DNA of 64,000 nt from Rhytidiadelphus loreus (taxonomy: Eukaryota > Streptophyta > Bryopsida > Hypnales > Hylocomiaceae), in NCBI GenBank assembly GCA_947034895.1, contig OX344762.1:17154760-17218759 (forward strand), in the 5' to 3' direction. The notes under the pieces are model-generated. The model was not told where the DNA came from, did no database searches, and worked only from the letters and a program-made list of their open reading frames with translations. Positions 24,432 to 37,534 of this stretch are shown here, in pieces; position 1 is the first letter of the stretch; every line of letters starts with the position of its first letter. The position numbers and the translations under genes were made by a program.

Positions 24432-26850
24432 GACTTCCTATTTTGGAATTATTATGTCACTCATTCAAATAAAAAATCTTTAGTAATACAAAAATAATGT
24501 ATTATACTATTGTAATAAAAATAATAAAAATAGGATAAAAAATAAAAATAGTACAAAAATAAAAAGATTAAAAAAACATGTACATAACAAATAAGCAATG
24601 TTAATTATCATTTGCTATAACTTTTGAAGCACAAGTCCAATGAACATTAAATATTTATTGATGGTAATCAGATCACTTTTTTTTTAGAAATTTAAGAAAA
24701 TCATTTTATATTTAAAAGTCAATTTTGTTAATTTGTCATACTTTGAAGTTTAGGATTTTTTACTACATTCAGTGTATCCAAATTGAATGATCTAAAGTCG
24801 AAATTTTGCCAGTGGTTTATTCCCACACAGCCACACTAAGCAGGCATACACCTACCAAGGGGAATTTTAAAATATTTTATTTTATATCCTCTACATTCAT
24901 GCAAATAGGACTCCCTCTTACAAGCATTCTTGAACATTGAAGATGGTGTCAACTTCATTTTTTGTGAAATTTGATCACCATGAAGTCCTCACAAATGGCT
25001 TGTTTTTTATGGGGTTTTGTTCATTGTTTTCTATTTATTAATTTATAACTCATTGTTTCTATTTTTTTGTAACAATCCGCATTTTTTTTCCACTGTATTG
25101 TTTTAGTACTTACAAGTAGTCCATAGTACTTGCAACGGTACTCTTAGCTGTCAATATTTACAATCAATGGCTAAGATTGTTCCACTACATAGTACTCATA
25201 GTACTCCGAGGTTGAAATGCAAATTTTGTCAAAATGCTACAGAAAATGGAAGGTGTTTCTTGCAATGACCTTGGTAGCCTTGCATCATTTGGATAATAAT
25301 TACAAATTTTAGATTATTAAAATGAATTGAAAAAACTAATTTTAACTAACAAAATTTGACAATACAAGACATCTATAAAACTATCATTAGATCTCTAAAT
25401 TGATACTATTAAGAAACTAACCAAAAAAATCAAAATTTAAGAGGTAAAATAGCCTACTTGTAGTTGTAGACATTCAATACATCCAATGGAATTCCAAGAT
25501 CACGTTTGACATGTAATTAGTGTTTCTATTTTTTTCCATGGAGAATTGTCACCTATTGTACTTGTGTACATTACATTTTGGGCTTTCCAACTACTAAGAA
25601 TTTTGCACTAAGAATTAGGTGTAGTATATGAATAAAAAATACCATGCTCTAAAGTCAATAAATTTTAAAATTGATGTTGATCTATCTTTATCAATATTTA
25701 TATGCATCAACTTGGGCTCAACTATTATGCAAATTATTCCTAAGTCCAATTCAAATAGAAGTTAATTAATGAGAAATCTCCAACTAAAGCAACAAAATTG
25801 ATACTATTGTAGAAAAAGTAGAAAATTGTGTTGAAAGAAACAAATTATTGGTGACATTTGCATTGAATTTGACATTTTCATGTCATAGAAATTAAAATAC
25901 AAATGACACCCAAAAGTTGTTTCTTTTAACACAAATTTCTACTCATGTTATTAAAGTAACTACCGCAACTAAATTACATAGATTAATTGGAGAAAAAAGA
26001 AGAAGAATTGACATTAAATCTTAGAGCCACTTCAACAAGGCTTTACTAAATAAGAAATCACCAACTACATTTATAAACCAACAAAAACTATTGCAGTTGA
26101 TACACATAAAAGGAAAATTACTCAAAAACTTTAAATATCCAAAAATACTCTTGAAGAAATAATTAATATTTTTCAAGAAATAAAGTTTGGCCATCAATTT
26201 GTTTGAATATTCCCTAACATCCTCTGTTTTTCCTTTGTCAAAAACTTTATTGTTGAATATTTATGTTAACACTTTTGTTTTTTCTAGTAGAAATATGTTT
26301 TGATGAAGCTGCTGTTTGGCAACAGTCCTTGTATTAGTGCATCTTACATAAACATTCCAGAACATTTCTCGTACTACCGATTATTTTTTGGTATGTTAAT
26401 AGAATACGGTTTTCATACTTGACATCAAAATTCATAAAAATAACTTCTGAAACCTAATTCTTTGAATACCGTATTGTTCTACTCATGCTCGAGTGTTCTG
26501 GATTGAAGAAAAGGAATACGAATGGATGGAATAAAAATGTTGAAACACCGGATGCGTGATTAATGCAAGGCTGCAAACGAATAGAAATGTGGACCGAGAC
26601 ATTCACCAAATTCTGTGAGTGCCAAAGTAAGTAGACCACTTACAAATCACTATTTTGTAAAGATACCGAAGCAGAAAGAATTTTTTCTGTGACCTACAAA
26701 CGAAACTCCAACATTGGATCCAAGGAAATATCATATATATGGCACATTTTACCAGTCCATTGACAATTTAAAAAAACATCCATAATCTCAAAAGAGAGCT
26801 TGTTTTGGCAATTGTGTCAAAATCTGCATTTCCTAATATTTTGCAACCAC
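24432..26850. other. AT-rich intergenic DNA
   Basis: Long AT-rich stretch without a supportable gene; only short frames in all six phases. Confidence 0.5.
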
Positions 26851-26863
26851 CTTATTGAGAGAA

Positions 26864-29066
26864 CTAATCAGGAAGGCCAGACATGAGCTCCAGCCATAGT
26901 AGCGCTTCACCCACCTTCTGCTTCTGCAAGCATTCACATGCCAAGTGAGTACATTACAAACACATAAGAGTTGTTAACAATGTTTTCATAAAAAGTAGAC
27001 GATTCCAAGAAATCACAGATAGCACCATAATGAAAATCTTCTTCATGAGAACGTCTCCCTATGGTCAGAGTGATCAGAAAAAGGCCTCCCCATAATTCAC
27101 AGGCTGGCATCCATATGATCATTCGAGACCCGATGAAGATAAAAGTTCACAAACAATTCAATTTTACTGAGAACTCTGTTTATTCTGGAAATTGACGGAT
27201 ATGAGGTTCAACAATACAGCACAAAGTGTACCTGCAGCCTCAACTTCTGCAACTGGGTGCCTGCCTCCAGTCGATCTTGGAGGTCCTGCTCTTGTGTACT
27301 CATTGAACCCCACAAGCTCTGCGTATACTTTTGCTCTTCTTCCTGAAAAACCAACCGGACACTGATTCAGTATGACGAGCTCCAAAGATTTCAAAACCAC
27401 GAGTATACCATCTTCAATAAGAATAAGGAATTTGTATTTTCAAGCTCAAAACGTATAGAAACTTCAAATTAGTGCTGCCGACTTCAAAATCTAATAGATC
27501 AAGAATTGTAAATGTATTACAAAGATCAAACAGTCTATATTCAAGATATGATGCATTTTGAGCTGAAAATTTAAAATGTACAAGAATTTGGCTTGTCTAG
27601 TACTGCCATCATTGGCACTATTTACCGCACTCGTTCTGTGAGGCAAGTCTGTGTACCCTTCGAGAAAGTCGGAAAATTCTCTTGTAAAAAATTTCATTAC
27701 AATTCAAGCAACAAGATTACATTGGATATGAAAATATGCAATCTTTGTAAGTAGAATTGACTTTAGAAAAATTTGGAAAGACAATTAGTGTTAGCAAGTT
27801 GGTGAAAATGCTTGCTATGATAATTACCTAATAAGACCAACAACTTCAGCCATTGAGCTAAGAATTCAAATGAAACATCTTGTAAATGACAATTCTAAGA
27901 ATCCTTGAATACAATAATTGAGTATTATGTCAAATCCGCATATTTGTACGATTATTAGCATGGCTGATCATAGATTATAAATGACACCCACTATAATTGG
28001 TAGTATCGTAATCGTCAGAAATTCATATACTAACTACTAATATGATCTTTTAATTGATAAAAATGTGTTAGTTTTTCAACAAGTATTAGGGTACAGAGAC
28101 TGATGGCACGTGACTGTATGAAAATGAGTCATACATACAAGGCAAGGTCACTGCAGAGGAATCTGGAAGCTCACTTCGTACACAGTCATGTGCTTCTCAA
28201 AAGCCGACTGCAATGAATCCAAGCATTCTTGCTTCAGTTGCCAGTCACTCCCTTGCTTTGCCTGCATCCATTGCATCAGAAACGTAATGCTTTAGCCGTG
28301 TCTTATTGGACCCGGAGGAGGAAACCTGGCATACTACCTACGATTATACAGTTTCTTCCTCCAAAGTCCAATGCTTTAAAGATCGTACAGCTGAAGACCC
28401 TTAATCCCAACTTCAAGATATTCTCTGAAAATCCTCATACATCACATGCTCTACAGAACAGCGCAAGTAGGGTTTGCGATGAGGCTGGAATGGTCCGGTT
28501 TAGGGTCTAAAAATTACAAAAAGCGTCCCCAAAGGTTGATCTCATTAAATTTTGGTTTTAAAAATAAAGCAAAGTCTTCCATACTTCGGATATGACTTCG
28601 TCGGCTTCAAAAACCTAAATAAAATCGGATCTGCACAGCGGGTCCTCTATACTACTCGTCCCCACGCACTATTCAACTGTTATACACATTTCCATACAAG
28701 AAATTGAGCGCCAAAATATAAGAAGCTATAAAAGTGGAGACGACTATACCAGGAGCTCTAAGAGCTGGGCAGTTTGGGGAACATCGGCGCTGCACGCGTC
28801 AATGGCTGTGAGCGCACAGGCAGTCATTTGATGAGCGCCTTGCAGGAAGCGCTCAAACTGATTCTGTGTTTCTTCAATCAATGGTTCGACTGAATCCGAG
28901 GCTAACACGTTCAGATTCTCGTTCGCTTTCAAAATATCATTCTCTGCAACAAGACCAGATAATACGGAAATTATTAATGATTCATTGCACAGAATTTCAG
29001 AGAGTGACGAGACAATGGGGTAGCAAAGGTACCCATGGTACCGACTGTAGACTGCGATTCCACCAT
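26864..29066 (-). CDS. Unrecognised 161-residue helical protein, five exons
   Basis: Coding exons are 29033-29066, 28750-28943, 28175-28261, 27232-27342 and 26864-26923. Every junction is GT-AG and every phase joins. The total is 486 nt, ending in TAG. The ATG at 29066 has a good context (AAAGATGG). The protein starts MVESQSTVGTMENDILKAN and has an acidic, Gln-rich helical middle (IEETQNQFERFLQGAHQMT, then TAIDACSADVPQTAQLLELL). It ends QKVGEALLWLELMSGLPD. It has no signal peptide, membrane segment, Cys/His cluster or catalytic motif. The heptad-like spacing suggests a coiled coil in a protein complex. I could not place it in a family; a subunit of a larger assembly (kinetochore-like or Mediator-like) is only a guess. 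The last four exons are strongly supported by phase; the first, short exon is less certain. Confidence 0.65.
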
Positions 29067-29479
29067 CTTTCCTTCGCCAGCTCATGCCAGGGCCACAGAC
29101 TTTGGAGATGACCGCCAGACAGTGAAAGGTTAAGAGTGTTTTTGAACCCTGGGGGACAAGAAGCTGTGCACACGGGTTAATTGCTAAAACAGAACCTCTC
29201 TACCAATTTCGAAATGCCAGATTGCATTGCAATACCAGTGTGGTTGTCCAAATCAGATATGAAATGTCATACCTACTTAATACACCACTCCAAAAGCATA
29301 CTCAACAAACACATTATGATTTGAAAATATCCACTGCCTCAACATCAAAACTTCTGTTAATTTAAAATCAAACTATCAATAAAACTTTGCAACACTACAA
29401 CTTCTGCAAATGGTATCCAAATAATGCATTCTTTGATGCGTTGCAATCCTCTTCAAAATTAATTGAAATCTGATCATTC

Positions 29480-30200
29480 GAATAACAAAAATTATGTTCA
29501 GCGCTGGCTTTAAGTGTCGCAATTAGGCGTGGATACCTCATTCATTGAACAAGACAACAAAACACCGTCATTCGTTTTCACAAGACCTCACCTATTGAAC
29601 GTTCGGTGGCAAGCCCTTCCGTCATCTCCCATTCTGCACGAGTATAAACACTGGACACATAATCACGTAAGCACCTCTGGAAGCAGATTGACAAGACAAA
29701 AAAATAACCTGAAGCAACGACATTGCAAGAAAAACGCGCACAATCGGTCTTCAAAGATCGGAAATCTCGGAAGCAAGGAATGGAATCCAGGAGCGAAAAA
29801 AAAAACAGGGTAAACAATCGATGCGAATCACAAATGAAAGGCCGGAACCCATTCGATCAAAGCGAAATTCGAAATTCGAAATCGAAATCACGCATCGCAG
29901 GATGGAACGCCAGAAAAAGAAAAACGTACATGGACCCATCGTCCCGAAATTCAAACTACTCAAGCTGCATACGAATCGGGCAAAGCTCAAAAATCTCTCT
30001 CGACACTGTAGCTGAAATTGACGCACGCAGTGAGGTCCCGATTTTGAGGACAGCAGAGAGATATTTGAAGAGGAGCAGTCCCGAAAAAGTAAAAGGCGAA
30101 AGGTGAAAGTTCCCAAGAGTGGGCGGGAAGGAATTTCTGCGCGCATTCGGGGATTATGGGGTGTCAGGGTTGACGTATTGTGATGAGATTTGGTTTGAAA
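29480..30200 (-). promoter_or_regulatory. Probable leader/promoter region of the five-exon gene
   Basis: This is a purine-rich, GC-richer block directly upstream of the ATG at 29066. It carries a repeated CGAAATTCGAAATTCGAAAT motif near 29870. A 170-codon minus-strand frame and a 127-codon plus-strand frame overlap here, but neither looks like a protein. Confidence 0.3.
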
Positions 30201-30341
30201 TTTTCTAATTTGGGATCCAAAGCTCATTACTAAATATAACATTCTGGAGACATTCAAGGACACATCCTACAGTATGACAGACAGTGTAAATAGTCAACCC
30301 AGCAGGCCAGGGTGCATTGGTGCAAAACTCCAAATTTTCAG

Positions 30342-30634
30342 TATAAGGTAATCTGCTCTTGAAGCGGCCATGTAAGAGCTGATTGCCTTTTCGGGGAAAC
30401 TGACCTCCTTGAAACAATTTTGAGTAAATGGAATTGGCATCTAACCCAAGTCGTTTCATACTTTTTGGACCTTTGTGGAACAAGTTACGAATTTTTGAAG
30501 CTAAAACGTATTAGTCAATAGAAGCGACAATCTCCTGAAATGTACACTTTTGGTACATTGAAGAAAGCAAATGTCCTCTTGTGTGTCATGATCACTTGTA
30601 GAACATGGATGCTTTTATAGTAGACTACCTTAGG
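30342..30634. mobile_element. CCTAAGGTAGTCT-ended MITE, family M5, copy 1
   Basis: The right end, GTAGACTACCTTAGG, is the inverse of the left end of copy 2 (37234). Its own left end is degenerate (ATAAGGTAATCTGCTCTT). It aligns with copy 2 along its whole length through AAGAGCTGATTGCCTTTTC, TTTTTGGACCTTTG and TCCTGAAATGTA. Confidence 0.75.
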
Positions 30635-30810
30635 TGAAAAAAAAATTCACTTTGGCGGATATGGTAGACATACTCATTCTTGTCCTTTAAGAATTCCCAT
30701 TATATAATTAAACAACGCTCGGGGGTCCCTTTTGCTCCACTAGAAAGTGAGAGCCCCCAAAGTTACAACATCCTAGCCAACCAATAAAGGTTGTCACACC
30801 TTCTTCTCTC

Positions 30811-30891
30811 CATTCTCAATCTTTAGAGAATGAATACGTGGCATTCTTCCTTTGACTTGCAGAGGGCCCATTCTCTGAAGATTGAGAAATT
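30811..30891. repeat. Inverted repeat, arms about 20 bp
   Basis: CATTCTCAATCTTTAGAGAA and TTCTCTGAAGATTGAGAAA face each other about 38 bp apart. The surrounding 30640-31530 is intergenic, with scattered ACACCTTCTT repeats and no gene. Confidence 0.6.
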
Positions 30892-31531
30892 TCATCCTTC
30901 TAGCCTTTGTTGTCCAAAGGTGAGGAATGAGAGAAAAGAAGTTTTTGCCTGCGAATGTTTCATCCCAATTGTGCCACTTTCATTTTTGAATGTGTGTTGA
31001 ACTTCTATAGAAGCGTCACTTTCACCCAAACCACACTACCACTTTTACCCCCAAATGCATGTTGAAAACACTTCTTTCCATTCTCGTTCTACACACGGCA
31101 TTCGAAGGGGTGTCACACCTTCTTAATGGATAATGACATTGTGACAACCCCTAATGACTCTCTACCGAACTTCCTAGTTAGCCAATGACACTAGCAATGT
31201 AGCTTCCTAGCGTGCTTCCTAGCCAACCAATGACTCTTTGTAGATTAATTCCTAAAGGACCAAGTAGAATTTCCAACAACATAGCATTTTCAATCATCCA
31301 TTTAAGAATGGACTTTTTATTTTTTTCCTTTGAAATTTTCACACAAGACGTGGTTAAAAAATAGCTTTAAGGCACAACAATTTCTATAGTTTTTTACTAC
31401 ATGGATAAAAAATTAATATACAATATGTAGTTTCTTTTGGAGCCCAAACAATGCAAGTAGCTAAAAAAACACTTTTTAAGAAATAAAAATTTGAAATTGG
31501 TTTTCTAAATTATAAGTGAAAAGCTTTGAAT

Positions 31532-31764
31532 CCATTAGATGTTATATGAGACCTCCGAGAGATTGTCTAACCATGGATCCCCATGCTATGAACCATGGCC
31601 CGACAGTCAAGTTATTTAATAATAAAAATAAAATATTAATATTAATAAAAAATAAAAAATAAGATATTAAAAAAAAATTATTTTTTTATTTTTTTATTTT
31701 TTTATACAATTTGGGAATGTTCGAGAATTCATAGTCTTTCAATGGGCTGAAAAAACATGTAATG
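31532..31764. mobile_element. CATTAG-ended MITE, family M4, copy 2
   Basis: The left end CATTAGATGTTATATGAGAC and the right end GGGCTGAAAAAACATGTAATG match the ends of copy 4 (44757-45034) in the opposite orientation. The ATGCTATGAACCATGG block is shared with that copy. The interior is a simple A/T run. Confidence 0.7.
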
Positions 31765-32273
31765 ATTCCATTTTGATTAATGAGATGAAAGTTGTGAGGG
31801 ATTTTAGTTTGTCGGTAGTTATAAAATCTCTATTCTAAAATAAATTTTGAAGTTCTTTATTTAACTAAATTTTTAATATTTTGGAAAATAAAATCATAGG
31901 ATGTTGTTTGTTTCTTATAACATTAGAACTACTAGAATTGGCATTTTTCAATTTCATAACTAAACTTTTAACAATTTAGTATTATGAATCATTCTCTACT
32001 TCTTTGTACTTAGTATTTTTTTCAAGCATGAATATGAAAGAAATATTTTTTGTTTTGAAATTCTAATATATATTCCCAACTTATTTCTTCAACATGTTAT
32101 AGAGAGTTGCAAGTTGTAGGATCTACACATTTTTGGATTAAAAGTTTGAAAGATGAAATCTAACCATTTGAAAAGAGTTGAAAATACTTCTTTTAAAAAT
32201 TCAAGCATCATGATCTTGCAATTATTACGGTTTTTTATTTTGAAATTTTAGGAGGGTCTATTCTAACAAGTTA

Positions 32274-32499
32274 ACTAAAAGATCCTATAGTTGAATTTGT
32301 TAATAAAATAAATTTAGATGAAGATTTTAGCCTTGCTCTGGACACTAGGATTTTGAAGCAGTTTGGGGCCTCTAAACATATAAGAACTTTAGAGGATAAA
32401 TTAAGTTCACTCCTAGGGTTCCTAGGAGAAATTATTTCTATCTCCAAGGGGGAATGGGTTAGGCTAGTTAACAATGTTATGCCTTCCATAGTTCCATAA
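32274..32499 (+). pseudogene. Isolated coding-like fragment, unrecognised
   Basis: The plus strand is open for about 75 codons and ends in TAA. It reads EFVNKINLDEDFSLALD and later LEDKLSSLLGFLGEIISI. The amino-acid balance looks like a real protein, unlike the AT-rich DNA on both sides. There is no ATG at the left and a stop lies directly upstream. It may be an exon captured by a transposon or a decayed gene piece. Function unknown. Confidence 0.35.
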
Positions 32500-34887
32500 A
32501 CTAGTAGAGTACATTTGTTATCTAGAATGTATACTATTCATACATGAAGACAAAATTGTGTGCAATGGTAGGAAATTAATGGATATATCTACCTCATATG
32601 CAAAGGTTTGTCTCCACATTGTGCTGTCTCATCTTTGGATATTGTCATTTTGAGTTGTAGTTTGTTCTTTTTTAGCAATGGATTTCCATTTGTTCCAAAA
32701 AATAATTTGAAATGAAAAACTTGTCTCCTACATAATATTAATATCCTTCCTTGGATTTAAAATGGCATGTCAAGTCTCAATACTTAATTTCTTTTCTATA
32801 ATTTAAGTTGGGGCATCTTTGACTTAAGACGAGTGAAAGGAACCTGTAGCATTGGTTAACAATGTTATGTATTTTGAAATTGGTAAATTATTTACCATAA
32901 GCCTATCTTAATTAATTTGGGGTCTTTGATTTCAAATATAAATTTAAGTCTCTTCTAAATCTTATCATCCTTGTTAAATATTAAGTTCCAATCTTTTCTT
33001 CCAAAGAATTTTTAGAGTATTGGGTCAACAAGACCATATGAAATTAGTCTTGGCTCCTAAATATTTGTGAGAAGTACTTATTTTATTTTTCAAAGTAAAT
33101 AGTATGTCTTCTAGATGTTATACAAGTAAAAAAAATTGGTAAGACTTGAAAGCACTTTGAAAAACAAATTCATGTCAATTATAGAATATGCTTCAAAAAT
33201 ATGAAAATTTACTATTGGCAACTATTGTGATGTAAATTATTTTTTTGTATCATTTTATATTTTGAAAAGTGTAAATAGACTCTCAACTACAATAAACTTT
33301 AGAAAAAACTGGGGGGGGGTCATTTAGAGTGTCCATTAGAAACCATGTGCAAACAAAACTTTGGACCCCCTATATACTTTTTGAATTTTAAATAAAACAA
33401 AATTAAAAAAATATGAATAGATTTTCCTACTTTGAAAGTTTATGTTTTGAATTATTGATATTTTTTTTTATTAATAATAATTAGTTACAAATTTTTGAAG
33501 TAAAAAGATACACTGTAGAACTGAAAAATAACTTTCACACCCCTATATTATATAAAGAAAACATTGTATAAAAAATGCACAAAAAATTCCTAAAAACAAA
33601 TCATTATTGAAAGCTCATTTTGAGTTGAATATTGACTCAATGTTCATCTAAATGTGTCCTCTATCATCATTTGAGTTGAAAAACATGCCATTTTAGTTCA
33701 TTTTCAACCTCTTCTAGAAATCATTTCATATTTTATTTGAGTTGGAAATTTTGGCAATAGAAAGCTATAGTCATTATTAAAATATGTTCAAAATTTTAGA
33801 TTGAAATTATAGTTTATTAGAAACCACTTGTTCGCATAAGGTTTGTTATAGTAGAACTAAGTGCACCCTTTGAGAGAAGAAAAAAAATTTGAGAATATCA
33901 AGTGTGTTCATGAAATTGGATTTGGGAAGGTTCATTTGAATAATTTTTTTCAAAGATATAAAAGATCATTTTGAATATCATTATCAAGTTTTAAGAACAA
34001 AATGTCAAAGGTGCTTAAATTCACTATACATATATATTATTTTTTTAATAGAATACCCCAAGGAAGATCATGATGAAAATAACATGACGTAAATTTAATA
34101 ATTTAATGCATATATCATGAATAAGGTTTTATACCCCAAACTGACAAAAATCATTTATTTATAAATATGAAAACTCATTAATTGGCCATTCATTATCCAC
34201 TTATTGGCTCTTGCAATTTTATAAGGTTAAACATGGAAGAACCGACAACACTATCACCAAAGTGGTATGCCAAAAATTACCAAAATTTTCGATGAATATA
34301 TACATTCCTCATTTCACTAGGTCCTCTAAAAGTACACATTTGGGCGTTGGAATTCTTACCAATTTAAACCCTACCAAATTGATTCCATTGCCCTATGGTC
34401 AAACATCATTTAGGCCTTTGAATAATATTCAAGTTTCAATCTTTTTTATATTTTTTCATAAGACTAAATATTGACTATCAATGTAAATACTACCTATTAG
34501 TCTTTTGGAAAATTATCATTGTAATAATTTCAATATGGTTCTTAATGATAGGTAGTACAATTTTTATGATGGCAAAAGAAGTTATTCTATTTTCCATTTT
34601 TTTTCTATTGATTTGTTTTTTAGTAGCACAAATGAAAGCAAGTTTTATGGTTAAAAATAAAATAAAAAACTTTTATGAATAATTGATTTTATAAATGCAC
34701 CTTATAATTTTGTAAGGAGGCAATTGTAAACTAAACTAAAATTGATATTTTAACCTCTAAATTTCCAAAGCCTTTTTCAAGCTTCTTTAAATATCTTCCA
34801 ATCAAAAGAAAAATCAAGATTTAATATGAATAATTTTATTTCTAAATATAACAATAGAATCTCAACTACATATACATGTCCCATAGA

Positions 34888-34890
<3 letters not shown>
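32500..34890. other. AT-rich intergenic DNA
   Basis: No gene or complete element recognised. A nine-G run lies near 33311. Confidence 0.5.

Positions 34891-34933
<43 letters not shown>
34891..34933. repeat. AT dinucleotide microsatellite
   Basis: About 21 uninterrupted AT units. Confidence 0.95.
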
Positions 34934-34936
<3 letters not shown>

Positions 34937-35041
34937 GAAATATTTGTTTTATGCTTTAAGTGGGTTATAAATTTGAAATTTGTTTGAAGTCATAAAATCC
35001 TCTTTTTATATATCAAATCAAACCATTATTAGAGCTTTCAA

Positions 35042-35337
35042 GACTCATTAGAAAAAATCTTAGGCCTCCAAAAGGCTGATAGTTTTGTACCCCCGTGTGC
35101 AATTAGAGAATTTTATTTTTATTTTTATTTTCCGTTTTTGATGTGGTAGTACTGGTGCCAAGTCAATGCCACATCAGACTAGTGACTTTTTTAATATATA
35201 TATTTCTTAATATTAAAATTAATTAATTAATAAAATTAATATTTTTTTTATTCTTTTTGCTTGCATAGCGGACTAGCGGAGGTGCTGAAAATTAAAAAAC
35301 TCGCAGTCTTTTGGTGGCCTTAGATTTCTTCTAATGA
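35042..35337. mobile_element. CATTAG-ended MITE, family M4, copy 3
   Basis: The left end CTCATTAGAAAAAATCTTAG pairs with the right end CTTAGATTTCTTCTAATGAG. The inverted similarity runs about 35 bp, including GGCCNCCAAAAG. The interior has GATGTGGTAG and a CCACATCAG dyad related to the central modules of other copies. Confidence 0.75.
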
Positions 35338-37230
35338 GTTTAGAATGCCTTGAGTTTAGAGTCATTGCCAAGTGTCCTTTCAAAAGAAAAGTCTCGTGCC
35401 ATGATGGTTTAGGATCAATCAATTGGTTGTTTTATCACTTTTGTTAGAACTATTACCAAAACTTTATCCTCTAAACAATGAGGGTAAGTTTTTCATAGAT
35501 AGTTGTCTGAAATGCCACTTTCTACTATTTCAGTAAAAAAACAATGAAAATCAATGTGTTTTTCTTAAAATTCAACAATGTATTATTATGTAAGGCTAAT
35601 GTGGAAATGTATCAAAAATTCAGAAGCTTTGACAACATAGATTGCAAGAGTATATCATTTGAAGTTCAATTCTCTTAAATTTCAAGCTCCAATTGACATG
35701 GTTTACAAACTTTGGGCCTATGGCTAACTCTTTGTGGCATGAAATTGTCACGACAAATATAGTCCTATTGACAATTGCACACCATATCATATTAGTTACA
35801 TACTTGTCAAATTTCATATATGAAATAAAGTTTTAGCGCAAATTGATATGGTGTTCCAAAGTTTTTTTACAACATAACTTTTGACTTGGCAACCAAATTG
35901 AAATTTTTTTTACTTCCTCCAAAGGTCATACTTGTCCATACCTTGTATCAAAATTTCAAAATGATCCATTAAAAATTGACTTCACAGAAACATATCTAAA
36001 TTTCTATTTAAATATTTGTTTTATCAACAATTGCCATTTAGGGATTAAACACTCATAAATTTGCATTGGGGTCCAATTGAAATTGCCTTTTGAAAAAACA
36101 TTTTAGACCATTGTTTTGTGCTAAATTTGGGTGAAATAACACAACATTGTTTTAAAACCTATAGATTTAATACAAAACCATGGTTTGAAATGCTTTTTCA
36201 ATGTGCCTTCAAGGGTAAAGAATCCTTTGGAAGTCTCCAATTTGCCCGTAATGATTGTAGTCATGTAAAAAATGATTTATTAAAAATAACATGTATTAGT
36301 ATTTAAGATCACTACAATCAATTTATCCTATTACAAAATGTCTATTACAAATTTTAAAATGAAATCACAATATTATTGTTTTTGGAAGTCTGTTTATTTT
36401 AGGCTCATCTCTATAATCTTTAGAATACCTAATTTACAATGGACCACATTGTACCAAAGAAAGCATAAATAAAAATTTCCAAAGATTGTTCTTCGTGCTT
36501 AAAATATACTTGAGTTGTTCTACGTCTAAAACAGAAACCACAAAATAAGAGTGATTTGGTAAGATTTTAATTAACTGAAAAGTTTATCAATACCAAAATA
36601 TGGTGTTTTGGCCTTTTGGTCACTTTAGGGTTAAGCTATTTTTCATATTTGAGGTCAGAATCAGTGTTATGAAATTTGTTTAATTTTATTCAATTTAAAA
36701 TCATAATTATTTTAAAAATAAATCATAATTTTTAATCATTCTTGTTATTTTATGTGAAATTTCAAAGTACAAATTGATACATCTTTTGTAAGTGTCATGT
36801 ATAATTCATCCTTTAATAGTCTTCAAAAAGACTCAAAATTATTTATTCTAGGAATTACTATGTTACAACCATGTTTTATATGAGTATAGTTTAAGATATT
36901 CAACATATTGTTGTTGTAGGACAAGGTTGGTAGAAGATAAGTTTAGAAATAAATGCCAAAATTTTGGAGTTTTTTTTCAAAAGAAAACTATTGTATAGCG
37001 AAAAGAAATATTGGCAAAAAGCTATTTTTAGTATATGCCAAACCTTCCTTTTTGAAAAAGAATAATGATTTCATAAGAAGGTACTATCCCTACACTATCC
37101 TTACAATAATAGTTTTAATTCACATTAGTGACAATTCCAATTGTCCTTAATATATCACAATTGAAGATAGGAACAACATTAGGCATTGTTGACTTATCCC
37201 CCCAAAGGACTATGATTGAGGTATAGATTG
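35338..37230. other. AT-rich intergenic DNA
   Basis: No gene recognised. A GGTCACTTTAGGGTTAA block near 36630 looks like the right end of an M3-related element whose left end I could not locate. Confidence 0.45.
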
Positions 37231-37233
37231 ATG

Positions 37234-37534
37234 CCTAAGGTAGTCTGCTCTTAAAGCGACCATTTAAGAGCTGATTGCCTTTTCAGGGAAGTTCAACTCT
37301 TTGAAAAAAAATTCTCATGGGAAGAAAAAAGAAATTGGCATTTAACCCTAGTTGTTTTATATTTTTTGGACCTTTGAGAAATTAGTTACAAATTTTTGAA
37401 GTTGAAACACAATAGTCACTGTAAGCGACCACATCCTGAAATGTATATTGTTGATACATTGAAGAAAGAAAAATGTACCTCTATATCATGATCGCTTTCA
37501 GAGCATGGGCACTTTTAGAGCATACTAACTTACT
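37234..37534. mobile_element. CCTAAGGTAGTCT-ended MITE, family M5, copy 2
   Basis: Starts CCTAAGGTAGTCTGCTCTTA and ends with a weaker inverse (AGAGCATACTAACTTAC). It is about 300 bp long and about 80% similar to copy 1 by eye. Non-coding. Confidence 0.7.

Noticed and set aside
29751..30263. Longest single frame in the window, 170 codons on the minus strand
   Set aside because: Its composition (Phe/Ser/Arg runs from purine-rich DNA) is not protein-like, it overlaps an open plus frame, and it lies where the leader of the five-exon gene is expected.
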